Shown here: piece after piece, positions 34,304 through 42,297 of the stretch
Layout: each line of letters opens with the position of its first letter
Numbering within the stretch: position 1 is the first letter of the stretch
Origin: Emticicia sp. CRIBPO
Lineage (GTDB): Bacteria > Bacteroidota > Bacteroidia > Cytophagales > Spirosomataceae
Assembly: GCF_009905725.1 (NCBI RefSeq)
Contig: NZ_JAAAKV010000016.1
Location: 48,499-112,498 of the forward strand
Direction: 5' to 3'
DNA: 64,000 nucleotides
Made by a program: the position numbers and the translations under genes
The notes under the pieces: model-generated
Databases searched by the model: none
The model's input: the letters and a program-made list of their open reading frames with translations, nothing else
Told to the model about the DNA's origin: nothing

Positions 34304-34965
34304 GTATCCACAATATCCTGCTGATCATCTCCGGCTTTGAACATACTGACAGCCTTGCGGTTGGCCAGCTGGACTTTCAGCCACCCGGCCTCCTGGTATT
34401 TCCTGGCCGAAACCAGCACCTCTTCCTTTATGATCTTATATCCGGCAAATGGCCTGGCTCTTAAAACAATATCATAATCTTCCATAATAAGACGGGATAC
34501 ATCAAATCCGGCGATACTGTCAAACAAATCCCTCGTCATAAACAAAGTCTGGTCACCTCCGTAGCAAATGAAGAAATCAAAGCGGGTAACAAAAGCATTG
34601 ATTTTCAACAAGAGCATATCACTATCGAATTTGGTGATAAATCGTCCAAAACCAAATCCTTCTTCCATGGCTTTTATTATATCTGTGGCGTAAGTTACGG
34701 GAGGCAGTGTATCTGCATGCACAAAGTAAAGTATCTTGCCGGAGCTCAGCATAGCCCCCTCATTCATCTGACCGGCCCGTCCTTTCCGTGAACTCTTCAG
34801 CACCGTTGCTCCCGCAGCGGCTGCCATTTCAACCGTGTCATCAGTACTACCACCATCCGACACGATGATTTGTGACACCAGGCCTGCGGCGTTCTTCAGA
34901 AGATGCTCCACCAGCTTTGTGATGTTACGGACTTCATTATAGGTCGGAATAACAATGCTGATCAT
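34279..34965 (-). CDS. TIGR04283-type arsenosugar glycosyltransferase (GT2)
   Basis: GT2-family glycosyltransferase, 228 residues: ISIVIPTYNEVRNITKLVEH, the nucleotide-sugar site IVSDGGSTDDTVEMA, RAGQMNEGAMLSSGKILYFV with HADTLPP (DxD-like), and LIMEDYDIVLRAR as the acceptor-side acidic motif. It matches the TIGR04283 family of arsenosugar loci and would add a sugar or glycerol-type group to the arsenic ribose (inference). It lies 111 bp downstream of arsC on the same strand. Confidence 0.9.
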   Translation of the reverse strand: MISIVIPTYNEVRNITKLVEHLLKNAAGLVSQIIVSDGGSTDDTVEMAAAAGATVLKSSRKGRAGQMNEGAMLSSGKILYFVHADTLPPVTYATDIIKAMEEGFGFGRFITKFDSDMLLLKINAFVTRFDFFICYGGDQTLFMTRDLFDSIAGFDVSRLIMEDYDIVLRARPFAGYKIIKEEVLVSARKYQEAGWLKVQLANRKAVSMFKAGDDQQDIVDTYKAMLAK

Positions 34966-35076
34966 ATCAGATGCATTTGATTTTAAGTCTGATTTTTAAC
35001 CTCAGGTTCTGATCAAATATACGGATATAACCCGGAAAAGTATGAAAACCTATAATGCGGAATCAGATGTTCCGGA

Positions 35077-35490
35077 TCAAATATGCTCACTTATAAAATC
35101 TCGGCAATACGTTTTGATCATTTCCCTCACCCTTCTGAATTCGGCAAGAACTTCGTCTTCTGTACCCTGAAACTTAGCCGGATCAGGGAAGTTATGATGA
35201 AATTTTACGGCGTTTGTCGGGAAATAAGGACAACGCTCCCTGGCATTGTCACAGACCGTAATCACAAAATCAAAGTCAATGGCCGCGTATTCGTCCACAT
35301 GGTTAGAGGTATGTCCTGAAATATCAATACCGTCTTCTTTCATGGTGGCTACAGCCCTCGGATTCACGCCGTGGGTTTCCACGCCTGCACTGAATACCGA
35401 CACATTTTCTCCCCCGAAATGCCTGAGGTATCCCTCTGCCAGTTGCGATCTGCACGAGTTACCGGTACACAAAACCAATATCTTCTTCAT
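35077..35490 (-). CDS. arsC: Arsenate reductase, low-molecular-weight phosphatase type
   Basis: Reduces arsenate to arsenite, 137 residues. The P-loop VLCTGNSCRSQLAEG gives Cys8-x5-Arg14. The redox pair is VCDNARERCPYF (Cys80 and Cys87), as in thioredoxin-coupled ArsC of the Staphylococcus type. FPDPAKFQGTEDEV holds the catalytic Asp. It lies 53 bp after arsM in the arsR-arsM-arsC order and supplies arsenite to ArsM. Confidence 0.93.
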   Translation of the reverse strand: MKKILVLCTGNSCRSQLAEGYLRHFGGENVSVFSAGVETHGVNPRAVATMKEDGIDISGHTSNHVDEYAAIDFDFVITVCDNARERCPYFPTNAVKFHHNFPDPAKFQGTEDEVLAEFRRVREMIKTYCRDFISEHI

Positions 35491-35543
35491 TATAAATTAT
35501 TTATTATAAGCAATTTAACTTAAAATACAAATATTTCCGGTAT

Positions 35544-36413
35544 TCAGCTGCAACAATCTGTTCCGCAGCAGGCTTTTTCTTCTGCCTTGATTTTCACCTC
35601 TTTTGTACCGGGTTTCTCTGCATACACCGTTACGCTGAAAATACCGGTTCCGCTTTCTTTGAAGCTGGTGATTTCTTCCAGTGAAAGAAGGGTTGACAAG
35701 ATATCATCAGGCAGGATAATCGGCTTTTGTTTTTGAATGGTCATATTTTCAAAACCGGATGCTATAATCAATTCCAGGTACTCGTCCTTCTGAATGGCTC
35801 CGGACACACAGCCCGCATACATTTCAGCTGCAGACTGTAGTTTTTCCGGCAAATCACCCACCAGCACCACATCCGAAATACTGAAATGCCCTCCGGGCTT
35901 CATTGTCCTGAATATTTCTGCAAAAACGGCCTTCTTATTGGGCACTAGGTTAAGCACACAATTGCTGACGATCACATCGGCCACATTATCCGAAACGGGC
36001 ATGTTCTCAATGTCCCCCTGGCGGAACTCCACGTTGTTAAAACCCCGAACTTCAGCATTTAGCCGGGCTCTTTCTATCATTTTTTCTGTAAAATCCACGC
36101 CGATCACTTTGCCTTCCGGTCCGGTTTCGGCCCTGGCGACAAAACAGTCGTTGCCCGCCCCCGAGCCCAGATCAATGACCGTATCTCCTTTCCTAATATG
36201 GGCAAATTGTGTCGGCAAGCCGCACCCCAGACCCAAATCAGCCTCCGGATGATAGCCCTCCAGCTGCTCATAACTATCTGACATGATGTTGTACACTTCT
36301 GTCGAACAGCCACCTGAACCACAGCACGAGCTCATATTCTGTTCTTTGTCCTGTAAAGCAATCTCACTGTATTTCTGCTTTACCATTTCTTTGATTTGTT
36401 CTTCTGTCTGCAT
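35544..36413 (-). CDS. arsM: Arsenite S-adenosylmethionine methyltransferase
   Basis: Methylates arsenite to mono- and dimethyl arsenicals, 289 residues. SAM-binding motif DTVIDLGSGAGNDCFVA. The As(III)-binding Cys residues of ArsM appear kept: GLGCGLP (Cys64), SNCVLNL (Cys152) and YAGCVSGA (Cys202). Extra Cys clusters at both ends (SSCCGSGGCS and KACCGTDCCS) could also bind arsenic. An ArsR operator lies 21 bp upstream of the ATG, so the gene is under direct arsenic control. Confidence 0.94.
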   Translation of the reverse strand: MQTEEQIKEMVKQKYSEIALQDKEQNMSSCCGSGGCSTEVYNIMSDSYEQLEGYHPEADLGLGCGLPTQFAHIRKGDTVIDLGSGAGNDCFVARAETGPEGKVIGVDFTEKMIERARLNAEVRGFNNVEFRQGDIENMPVSDNVADVIVSNCVLNLVPNKKAVFAEIFRTMKPGGHFSISDVVLVGDLPEKLQSAAEMYAGCVSGAIQKDEYLELIIASGFENMTIQKQKPIILPDDILSTLLSLEEITSFKESGTGIFSVTVYAEKPGTKEVKIKAEEKACCGTDCCS

Positions 36414-36434
36414 ATTGGTTTTTATTTAAAATAT

Positions 36435-36450
36435 ATCGTAATATTGCGAT
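36435..36450. promoter_or_regulatory. ArsR operator upstream of arsM
   Basis: ATCGTAATATTGCGAT is a near-perfect 16-bp palindrome (one mismatched pair) and the exact reverse complement of the site at 36816. It lies between the arsR stop and the arsM start. Confidence 0.72.
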
Positions 36451-36468
36451 TAACTAAGTCAAAAAATT

Positions 36469-36798
36469 TTAGCAACACCTGGATGCCGCCACATAGCTCG
36501 AGAACAAAGCAGAAAGATAGCTCTGAGCTATTTTCCATTCGTCCTCATCAATACAATAACAGACTTTTGCCCCGTCAATATCCCCTTTGATAAGCCCTGA
36601 TTCTTTCAGTTCTTTCAGGTGCTGGGAGACGGTACTTTGAGAAAGAGGAAGCTCATCCACAATATCACCGCAGATACAGGCCTGCCTTTTGATCAGGATA
36701 TTCAGAATGGCTATCCTGGCCGGATGCGACAAGGCCTTGGCATACCTGGCTACCCGGTTATCAACGGCCGAAAACTCTTCTGATTTGGTTAATCCCAT
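36469..36798 (-). CDS. arsR: Arsenic-responsive ArsR repressor
   Basis: Winged-helix repressor, 109 residues. The As(III) site is probably the CxC in [20 protein letters not shown], as in enterobacterial ArsR (CVCDLC). The recognition helix is [20 protein letters not shown]. Additional Cys lie in KVCYCID and at the end (SRCC). ATG 36798 is chosen: the longer TTG opening at 36822 would run into the operator. It represses itself and arsM through twin sites. Confidence 0.92.
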   Translation of the reverse strand: MGLTKSEEFSAVDNRVARYAKALSHPARIAILNILIKRQACICGDIVDELPLSQSTVSQHLKELKESGLIKGDIDGAKVCYCIDEDEWKIAQSYLSALFSSYVAASRCC

Positions 36799-36815
36799 GT
36801 GTTCACTAAAATCAT

Positions 36816-36831
36816 ATCGCAATATTACGAT
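36816..36831. promoter_or_regulatory. ArsR operator upstream of arsR (autoregulation)
   Basis: ATCGCAATATTACGAT, the reverse complement of the arsM site, ends 17 bp before the arsR ATG on the minus strand. Confidence 0.72.
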
Positions 36832-36911
36832 TAATATTTAAAACTGCAAATTATTTTTTTACTTTTTGCTGTTCAGCAATGAGACAATGATTTCGTTCCT
36901 TTTTGCGGATA

Positions 36912-36937
36912 TAGGGACGTTGCGTCCAACGTCCCTA
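36912..36937. repeat. REP-like hairpin TAGGGACGTTG / CAACGTCCCTA
   Basis: A perfect 11-bp stem with a 4-nt CGTC loop and no T run on either side, in the gap between arsR and the nucleoside hydrolase. Hairpins of this GGGACGTTG type recur as dispersed palindromes in several bacterial phyla. Only one copy is in this window. Confidence 0.5.
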
Positions 36938-36990
36938 CCAGATATCTGAAATGCGGATAACATTCTATCATGTATTGAGACATTGAATAC

Positions 36991-37938
36991 TCACCTCCCC
37001 AGATTCTGCTTCATATATACCTCCATGATGCGTTTGATGAATTCTTCGGTGTTGATCCAGACAGCGATTTCGGCATTGGGGGCTTTGGTTTTGTCGATCC
37101 TGGTGTAGCCCTTGTCGTCAACTTCCACAAAGACTTTTTCGGTTTTGAACAAGTCGGGATAAAGGGCCATCCCGATGGCTACAGCATCAAAAATCGTCGG
37201 GTTCCGTTCGTAGCCCCACAGGGTGGTCAGACCGCAAAGTATGCTCGTCACAGGGCTCTGGCGATACAGCAGTTTTTCACGGTTGACCTTGTCAATTTTA
37301 ACAAAAGTGGTGACATCCAGCCCCGCATAGAGAATGTTAACCCCGGCGTTCACAAACTTTTTAGACGATTCCACATCCACCACCACATTCCATTCCGGAT
37401 TGATGGTCGGACTACCGTTATAACCGATGTGGAAAGAACCGAACATAGCTATTACCCTCTTGGCCAGCTTCAGAGCCTGCGGGTCTTTCTCGATCACATC
37501 ACGCATATTGGTGACAGGCCCAACAGAAAAAACAATGACTTCGCCCGGGTATTTTTTCAGTTGTTCAATGATGAAATCAGCGGCAGGCTGGGCAATGGGC
37601 TTGATTTTATTGAATCCTTTTGACCAGTGAAACTGATCTGCAAACCAGTTAGCCCTTTCGTTCGTGGCTGAAGTGTTCCGGCCTATGGCCACAGGGATTT
37701 TCTCCAGGCCTGTTTCATATAAAAACTTGCAGGCCATGGTGCCCCGGTCGTCTGTCCGGCCATAACAGGTAGTGATGCCGAGCACTTCAAACTTATCGGT
37801 ACTGGCCAGCATCAGGGCCACGGCATAGGCGTCGTCTACATCGTCGCCCAGATCACAATCAAGGATCACTTTTTGTTTCTGGGCCTGGAGATGCAAGCAG
37901 GCAAGAATAAATAAAAAGCTGAATACAAGTTTTTTCAT
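36991..37938 (-). CDS. Exported nucleoside hydrolase (inosine-uridine preferring type)
   Basis: Secreted N-ribohydrolase, 315 residues. Signal peptide MKKLVFSFLFILACLHLQAQ. The calcium-binding N-terminal Asp cluster is VILDCDLGDDVDDAYAVALM. IVFSVGPVTNMRDVIE and the INPEWNVVVDVES loop are family landmarks. It cleaves nucleosides to base and ribose in the periplasm. It precedes arsR on the same strand by 192 bp but with an ArsR operator between, so a shared transcript is doubtful. A link to arsenosugar precursor deglycosylation is speculative. Confidence 0.88.
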   Translation of the reverse strand: MKKLVFSFLFILACLHLQAQKQKVILDCDLGDDVDDAYAVALMLASTDKFEVLGITTCYGRTDDRGTMACKFLYETGLEKIPVAIGRNTSATNERANWFADQFHWSKGFNKIKPIAQPAADFIIEQLKKYPGEVIVFSVGPVTNMRDVIEKDPQALKLAKRVIAMFGSFHIGYNGSPTINPEWNVVVDVESSKKFVNAGVNILYAGLDVTTFVKIDKVNREKLLYRQSPVTSILCGLTTLWGYERNPTIFDAVAIGMALYPDLFKTEKVFVEVDDKGYTRIDKTKAPNAEIAVWINTEEFIKRIMEVYMKQNLGR

Positions 37939-38119
37939 TTTTATAATTGAGGTTGAATAGTAAAAAAGTGTTTCAAATTAAGAAATTCCGGGCAGCTATC
38001 AGCGGTTGGCTTTTAGCTTTTTTGCAAGGTAAGATTTTCGCCTGGTCTTTTTCTACCGGGGAAAAATAAAAACAATCTCATTCAATACCGCCAGGCAAAA
38101 CCCAGGTCGGGCAAGCATC

Positions 38120-38179
38120 CAATCATTCATTCATTCATTCATTCAATCATTCAATCATTCAATCATTCAATCATTCATT
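38120..38179. repeat. ATTC-type microsatellite
   Basis: About 60 bp made of TCAT tetramers (left part) and 8-bp TCAATCAT units (right part), about 180 bp upstream of the nucleoside hydrolase ATG. Length change by slippage is likely. The rest of 37939-38245 holds a terminator and nothing else recognised. Confidence 0.85.
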
Positions 38180-38190
38180 TACTCTATCAC

Positions 38191-38217
38191 AAAAAAAATG
38201 CCCGCCAAAGCGGACAT
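38191..38217 (-). terminator. Rho-independent terminator of the PKD lipoprotein gene
   Basis: On the minus strand ATGTCCGC / GCGGGCAT (one G-T pair) with a TTTG loop is followed by seven T. It lies 28 bp after the stop at 38246. Confidence 0.8.
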
Positions 38218-38245
38218 TCCGGACAAATTGAGCTCTGACCCCAAA

Positions 38246-39061
38246 TCAGTTGCTCCATTTAAGATCGAATTTCATTTTGAGGGCGGCATTACTGTAGTTG
38301 GTGCCGTTGCCTTTCAACTCAATGCTGGATGGATACTTGTTATTGATGTTGATATAATCTGTCGGATTAAGCACCACTGTCCCCATAGACTCATAGCTAC
38401 TGGAGTAAAGATTGGCGTTTTCATCGGCATCGCGAAGCTGTATGAAAAGTTTGCCTGCCGCCTGCACATTGGTGTTGATAGTAAACCCGGAGCTGTGATC
38501 CCAGAAAGTGCTTCCATTGACAAGGGCAGAAGCCGCCACATTTTGCTTTATAGCAGTATAATAAGCGTCGCTGTTTACGTTTTCATATCTGCCGATCAGG
38601 TAAACATCCGGCCCGCCTGAGGTCCACCAGTTGGTTGCGTTGGTTCCTAAGTCCCAGCCGGTGCCGTCGCTGAAAGCCGTAGCGGCTGTTAAAATGGTGG
38701 ATTTGGTAATGGCTAATTTGGTATAAGGAGGATCAACCGTTAAAGTTTTGCTATCAGAGACAGATTTTCCGTTGAAAAGTACCGTCAGTTTAATAGATTT
38801 TAGTCCGCCTGTGGTAAATACTTTTTTAGGTGTCTTCTCGGTTGTTGTGGAGCCGTCGCCGAAATCCCAGATAAAAGTAGCTCCCTCCATTTCATCATAG
38901 GGGGTGAAAGTAATTTCTGAAGGGGCCCGAAGGTCGCTGTTCAGGGCTGAAAAACCAAAGGAAGCAGTTGGCTCGGCAGGGGGCTCCTCTTTAGCACATG
39001 AACAAACCAGGAGAACTGAAAATAAAGACAGGGATGTAAATATCTTATACATGAGTGACAT
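38246..39061 (-). CDS. PKD-domain lipoprotein
   Basis: Exported lipoprotein, 271 residues. The N-terminus ends LLVCSCAKEE (Cys22), a plausible lipobox. A PKD domain (about 35-110) has the hallmark ATFIWDFGDGSTTTEKTPKK. The C-terminal half (GWDLGTNATNWWTSGGPDVY and FIQLRDADENANLYSSSYES) resembles the structured tail of surface carbohydrate- or protein-binding lipoproteins, but I do not recognise the family. It is probably surface-exposed. A possible upstream partner is the tiny membrane protein at 39085. Confidence 0.8.
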   Translation of the reverse strand: MSLMYKIFTSLSLFSVLLVCSCAKEEPPAEPTASFGFSALNSDLRAPSEITFTPYDEMEGATFIWDFGDGSTTTEKTPKKVFTTGGLKSIKLTVLFNGKSVSDSKTLTVDPPYTKLAITKSTILTAATAFSDGTGWDLGTNATNWWTSGGPDVYLIGRYENVNSDAYYTAIKQNVAASALVNGSTFWDHSSGFTINTNVQAAGKLFIQLRDADENANLYSSSYESMGTVVLNPTDYININNKYPSSIELKGNGTNYSNAALKMKFDLKWSN

Positions 39062-39084
39062 TTATTAAAGGGTTAAAAAATTTA

Positions 39085-39270
39085 TTATTTAAGTCTGCTT
39101 TCTTTTCCAAGCCGGCTCAAAGCAATGACCGCCAATGCAGGAATGATCAGCTGTATTCCAAATCTGAGACCGTTGCCACAAACCCAGCATTCGGGTGGTT
39201 TCGGAGGGAAAACGATGGTGATAATGCTCAGTACGATAATAATGAAGAGAAGGACTCTGGGAGTTTTCAT
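39085..39270 (-). CDS. Small two-helix membrane protein, unknown
   Basis: A 61-residue frame with two hydrophobic stretches (VLLFIIIVLSIITIVF and GIQLIIPALAVIALSRL) around a short polar loop containing ECWVCG. The loop Cys pair and the basic C-terminus (RLGKESRLK) look like a real small membrane protein rather than chance. It stops 23 bp before the PKD lipoprotein start. The opposite strand has no competing gene. Confidence 0.5.
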   Translation of the reverse strand: MKTPRVLLFIIIVLSIITIVFPPKPPECWVCGNGLRFGIQLIIPALAVIALSRLGKESRLK

Positions 39271-39364
39271 TTTTACAAAGTTTAAATTTCAGGAATGTTT
39301 ACTTTGCAAAGTTCTGACAATAGTAAGAGGGAGGAAATCCCCAATTTTGGTGAGTTACTTAATG

Positions 39365-39390
39365 ATGTAGCCCCGGAAACCTGGCTACAT
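39365..39390. other. Hairpin downstream of the polyketide cluster
   Basis: ATGTAGCC / GGCTACAT form a perfect 8-bp stem around a 10-nt loop, just past the stop of the last cluster gene (39397, minus strand). There is no T run, so it is at best a weak terminator or a transcript-stabilising end. Confidence 0.45.
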
Positions 39391-39396
39391 TAACGA

Positions 39397-40530
39397 TTAA
39401 AAGGGTTTTCCATGGGTAGAGCGGATGACCCACCTGGCTAACAGCGGGAAGAAACTCATGAGTTTCAGAAAGAATGAGGTAGTGACATCTGCTCCGAAAA
39501 ACCTCTGTACGACCCGCCCGGCCTGTAACCGCAGACTGAACTCCTTTTTCCACTGTTGGCTGTATCGGCTTTCCATTTCTGTGCGGTTGATCTCTCCTTT
39601 AAGATACAGATCAACAGATTCAAAAGCCAGTTTAGCCCCGTGCATGGCCATGCTCATGCCATTGCCACAAAGGGGGGTAATCATTCCTGCTGAATCACCG
39701 GTCATGAGCATGTGATTTTCGACAGAAGCTTTAGTGTGAAAACTGACCTGGGAAATGGTCAGAGCTTGCGGATATATAAAAACAGCCTCTCTGAATATTT
39801 CTGAAAGATGGGGATTTCTTGACAAAATATCCTTTTGCATTTTATCGATGGAATTGCCCGATTTCCGGAGGTTTTCGGCCGTGGTCAGGTAACAAAGACA
39901 ACAGATATCATCTTCAACCCTGGAAATCCCACAATAGCCGTCCGTAAAGTTGTGCAGTGAAATCAGGTGTTCAGGATTCGGGTACCTGATGTGGTATTTC
40001 ACAGCGATATAATGACTGAGCCTGTCGGGTTTGTGTTTTGTAAACGGCCTATTCCATTTCACGTCCAGGTTACTTCTTTTACCAAAACTTCCGGTCACGA
40101 CCTCAGCCTTAAACACCTGATTATCTGTATGAATATTAAATCCGTCTGATTCAAAAACGACATCCCGGACTGTGGTGGAAGTCAGCACAGTCACGCCTTT
40201 TTTCAGGGCCAGCTGATATAATGCCTCATCAAGCTTAAACCTTGAAATGCCGAACCCACCCAGAGGCAGATCAAAGCGGTAAGCATTACCCCGCACATCG
40301 GAAAGCTGCAGCTGACTGATCACCGGCAAGTTCCATTCGCCCAGCGGAAGACCGAGACGGACCAGGAAATCATAACTTTCCATACTGATGTACTCACCGC
40401 AGACTTTATGAAAAGGATAAGTTTCTTTCTCAATCAACAGGACAGCATAGCCCTTCTCAGCTGCCTGAATGGCCATGGTCAGCCCCGCCAGGCCTCCTCC
40501 GACAATCCCGATCTGGTAAACTTTATCCAT
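39397..40530 (-). CDS. FAD-dependent oxidoreductase (geranylgeranyl-reductase/hydroxylase-like)
   Basis: Flavoprotein, 377 residues. FAD-binding IGIVGGGLAGLTMAIQAAEK, the KVCGEYISMES segment, and LMTGDSAGMITPLCGNGMSM as the GD motif that holds FAD ribityl. It resembles the geranylgeranyl reductase/aromatic hydroxylase family. With the type III PKS and methyltransferase it matches the flavoprotein step that oxidises phenolic lipids to quinones in other bacteria (inference). ATG 40530 is chosen; it lies 8 bp inside the methyltransferase 3' end. Confidence 0.88.
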   Translation of the reverse strand: MDKVYQIGIVGGGLAGLTMAIQAAEKGYAVLLIEKETYPFHKVCGEYISMESYDFLVRLGLPLGEWNLPVISQLQLSDVRGNAYRFDLPLGGFGISRFKLDEALYQLALKKGVTVLTSTTVRDVVFESDGFNIHTDNQVFKAEVVTGSFGKRSNLDVKWNRPFTKHKPDRLSHYIAVKYHIRYPNPEHLISLHNFTDGYCGISRVEDDICCLCYLTTAENLRKSGNSIDKMQKDILSRNPHLSEIFREAVFIYPQALTISQVSFHTKASVENHMLMTGDSAGMITPLCGNGMSMAMHGAKLAFESVDLYLKGEINRTEMESRYSQQWKKEFSLRLQAGRVVQRFFGADVTTSFFLKLMSFFPLLARWVIRSTHGKPF

Positions 40531-41218
40531 GCCGGTACACAATTAAATATCTGAAAGCCCATTTCCACCTGATGTTGATTTTATGGAATCCGGCATCTTT
40601 GAAAATCTTCAGCCATTCTTTTTTATGAAATCCCCGGGCCACACTCAGCGGGGCGTCGTTTTTCACCAGGTAAGAAGATGAAAACAGGGCTGTGAGCCAT
40701 TTGATGAGATAGTAGGCCAGCTTGTTACGCTGTAGGTCATTAATAAAAAATCCTGTTTTTGCATTGTCTTTCATCCATTTTACCTGCCCGTCAAGCTCCT
40801 CTTCTGTGAAATGATGACAAAACAGACTGGAGAAGATAATATCCGGCTGGGTTCTGAAAACCGCTTCGGCATAATCGCTGGTGATCAGGGTAATGCGTCC
40901 TGACAGGGCAGGCTGCCTGGAAGCCACTTCAATGCATTCCTTTTTGATGTCTATGCCGGTACAATGCACCTCAATGTCCCTTTTCAGGCACCAGCGGGTG
41001 ATGGTCACCAGGTTGTCCCCTCCCCCGCAGCCGATTTCACAAACATGTATTTTCTTTTTATCACGCAGCAATTCCTTAAAACCACTGATGGTGATGCCGT
41101 GTCCCCCCAGCCAGGTATTGATAAAATCAAGCTCCTGCATGTTTCTGAGGATGTCCGGAAAAGGGATGTGATCCTCATCCAGCAGTTCTTTCTGATATGA
41201 TCTGTGTGTAAGATTCAT
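40523..41218 (-). CDS. SAM-dependent methyltransferase of the polyketide cluster
   Basis: Class I methyltransferase, 231 residues. SAM motif HVCEIGCGGGDNLVTITRWC, with IDIKKECIEVASRQ and DIIFSSLFCHHFTEEEL as the later motifs. It overlaps the polyketide synthase stop by 4 bp and the oxidoreductase start by 8 bp, so the three are translationally coupled. It probably methylates the aromatic product (C- or O-methylation undetermined). Confidence 0.9.
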   Translation of the reverse strand: MNLTHRSYQKELLDEDHIPFPDILRNMQELDFINTWLGGHGITISGFKELLRDKKKIHVCEIGCGGGDNLVTITRWCLKRDIEVHCTGIDIKKECIEVASRQPALSGRITLITSDYAEAVFRTQPDIIFSSLFCHHFTEEELDGQVKWMKDNAKTGFFINDLQRNKLAYYLIKWLTALFSSSYLVKNDAPLSVARGFHKKEWLKIFKDAGFHKINIRWKWAFRYLIVYRHG

Positions 41219-42297
41219 TTCCTGGTAGCAATAAAAGTTTCCATGGTAAGTCCCGGCCCAAAGGCAATCCCCAGCACATTAGCGGCCTGGTCTGATATAT
41301 CGTCCATGATTTCTCTCAGGACAAAAAGGATGGTCGGCGAAGACATATTCCCGTATTCAGCCAGCACTTTTCTCGAATAAGCAACATCTTCATCGGTCAG
41401 GCCCAAACGGTTCTGAATGGTATCAATGATCTTCCTTCCGCCCGGGTGCAGACACCAGTGGGTGACTTTTTCTTTGGTAAGTTTGTTTTTAAGGGCATTT
41501 TCGACCAGTCCCGCAATATCCTCCTCAATCAGGTGTGGCACATAGCTACTGAGTGTCATCAGAAACCCCTGACTGTTGAGGCTCCAGCTCATGTCATTTT
41601 TACCTCTGAAAGCCACTTCCGAATAAAAATGATCAAGCGATAAAGACCTGTCACTTTTCAATGTATTGCTGACCAGTACAGCCGAACTGCCATCCGCAAA
41701 TAACAGGCTGCTGGAGGCGTTATCAGCGTTGAACTCCTTCTGAAAATGCAGGGTGCAAAGTTCGGTAGCTACCATAACGACATTTGCCTCAGGATTACTG
41801 TCACAAATCATTTTGGCCAGTTTTAGCCCGTGAATGGCTGCATAGCAACCCATAAAATTGACGGAAGTCCTGAAAATATCCGGAGATAATCCCATGGCTT
41901 CCATGATAGCCAGATCAAGGCCCGGAGCACTCATACCTGTGCAACTGACCGTGATCAGGTGCGTGATTTTATCTTTGGTGATAAATCCGTCAATGCATTG
42001 TTCGATGGCTTTAACGGAGAGTGGTAAAGCCTCCCGGTCAAAAATCGCCATTCTTTCCTCTATACTTGGGAAAGCTGTTTTTTTATCACGGGGAATAAAT
42101 TCCCATCCTCCGGCTTCAACACCATAGTCACGGATTACAGAATGCCGCTGGTTGATACCACTCTGACGGTATAAAAATCTGAGTTTACGTTTTTCGGTTT
42201 CATCCAGCCCGAAACTCTCCTGCATAAAACCCAGAATGGTTTCCTGTGCATGGCAAAAGGGTGGTAATGCCCGCGATATGGATACTATTTCAGCCAA
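41215..42297 (-). CDS. Type III polyketide synthase
   Basis: Chalcone synthase-like homodimeric enzyme, 360 residues, condensing malonyl-CoA units onto an acyl starter. The catalytic triad is present: Cys151 in NFMGCYAAIHG, His284 in WCLHPGGRKI and Asn317 in AEYGNMSSPTILF. GIAFGPGLTME is the C-terminal signature. The only plausible start is TTG 42297: an in-frame stop lies just upstream and the next Met is about 25 residues in. It overlaps the UbiA stop by 8 bp, so re-initiation is likely. The product is probably an alkylresorcinol or alkylpyrone. Confidence 0.93.
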   Translation of the reverse strand: MAEIVSISRALPPFCHAQETILGFMQESFGLDETEKRKLRFLYRQSGINQRHSVIRDYGVEAGGWEFIPRDKKTAFPSIEERMAIFDREALPLSVKAIEQCIDGFITKDKITHLITVSCTGMSAPGLDLAIMEAMGLSPDIFRTSVNFMGCYAAIHGLKLAKMICDSNPEANVVMVATELCTLHFQKEFNADNASSSLLFADGSSAVLVSNTLKSDRSLSLDHFYSEVAFRGKNDMSWSLNSQGFLMTLSSYVPHLIEEDIAGLVENALKNKLTKEKVTHWCLHPGGRKIIDTIQNRLGLTDEDVAYSRKVLAEYGNMSSPTILFVLREIMDDISDQAANVLGIAFGPGLTMETFIATRK

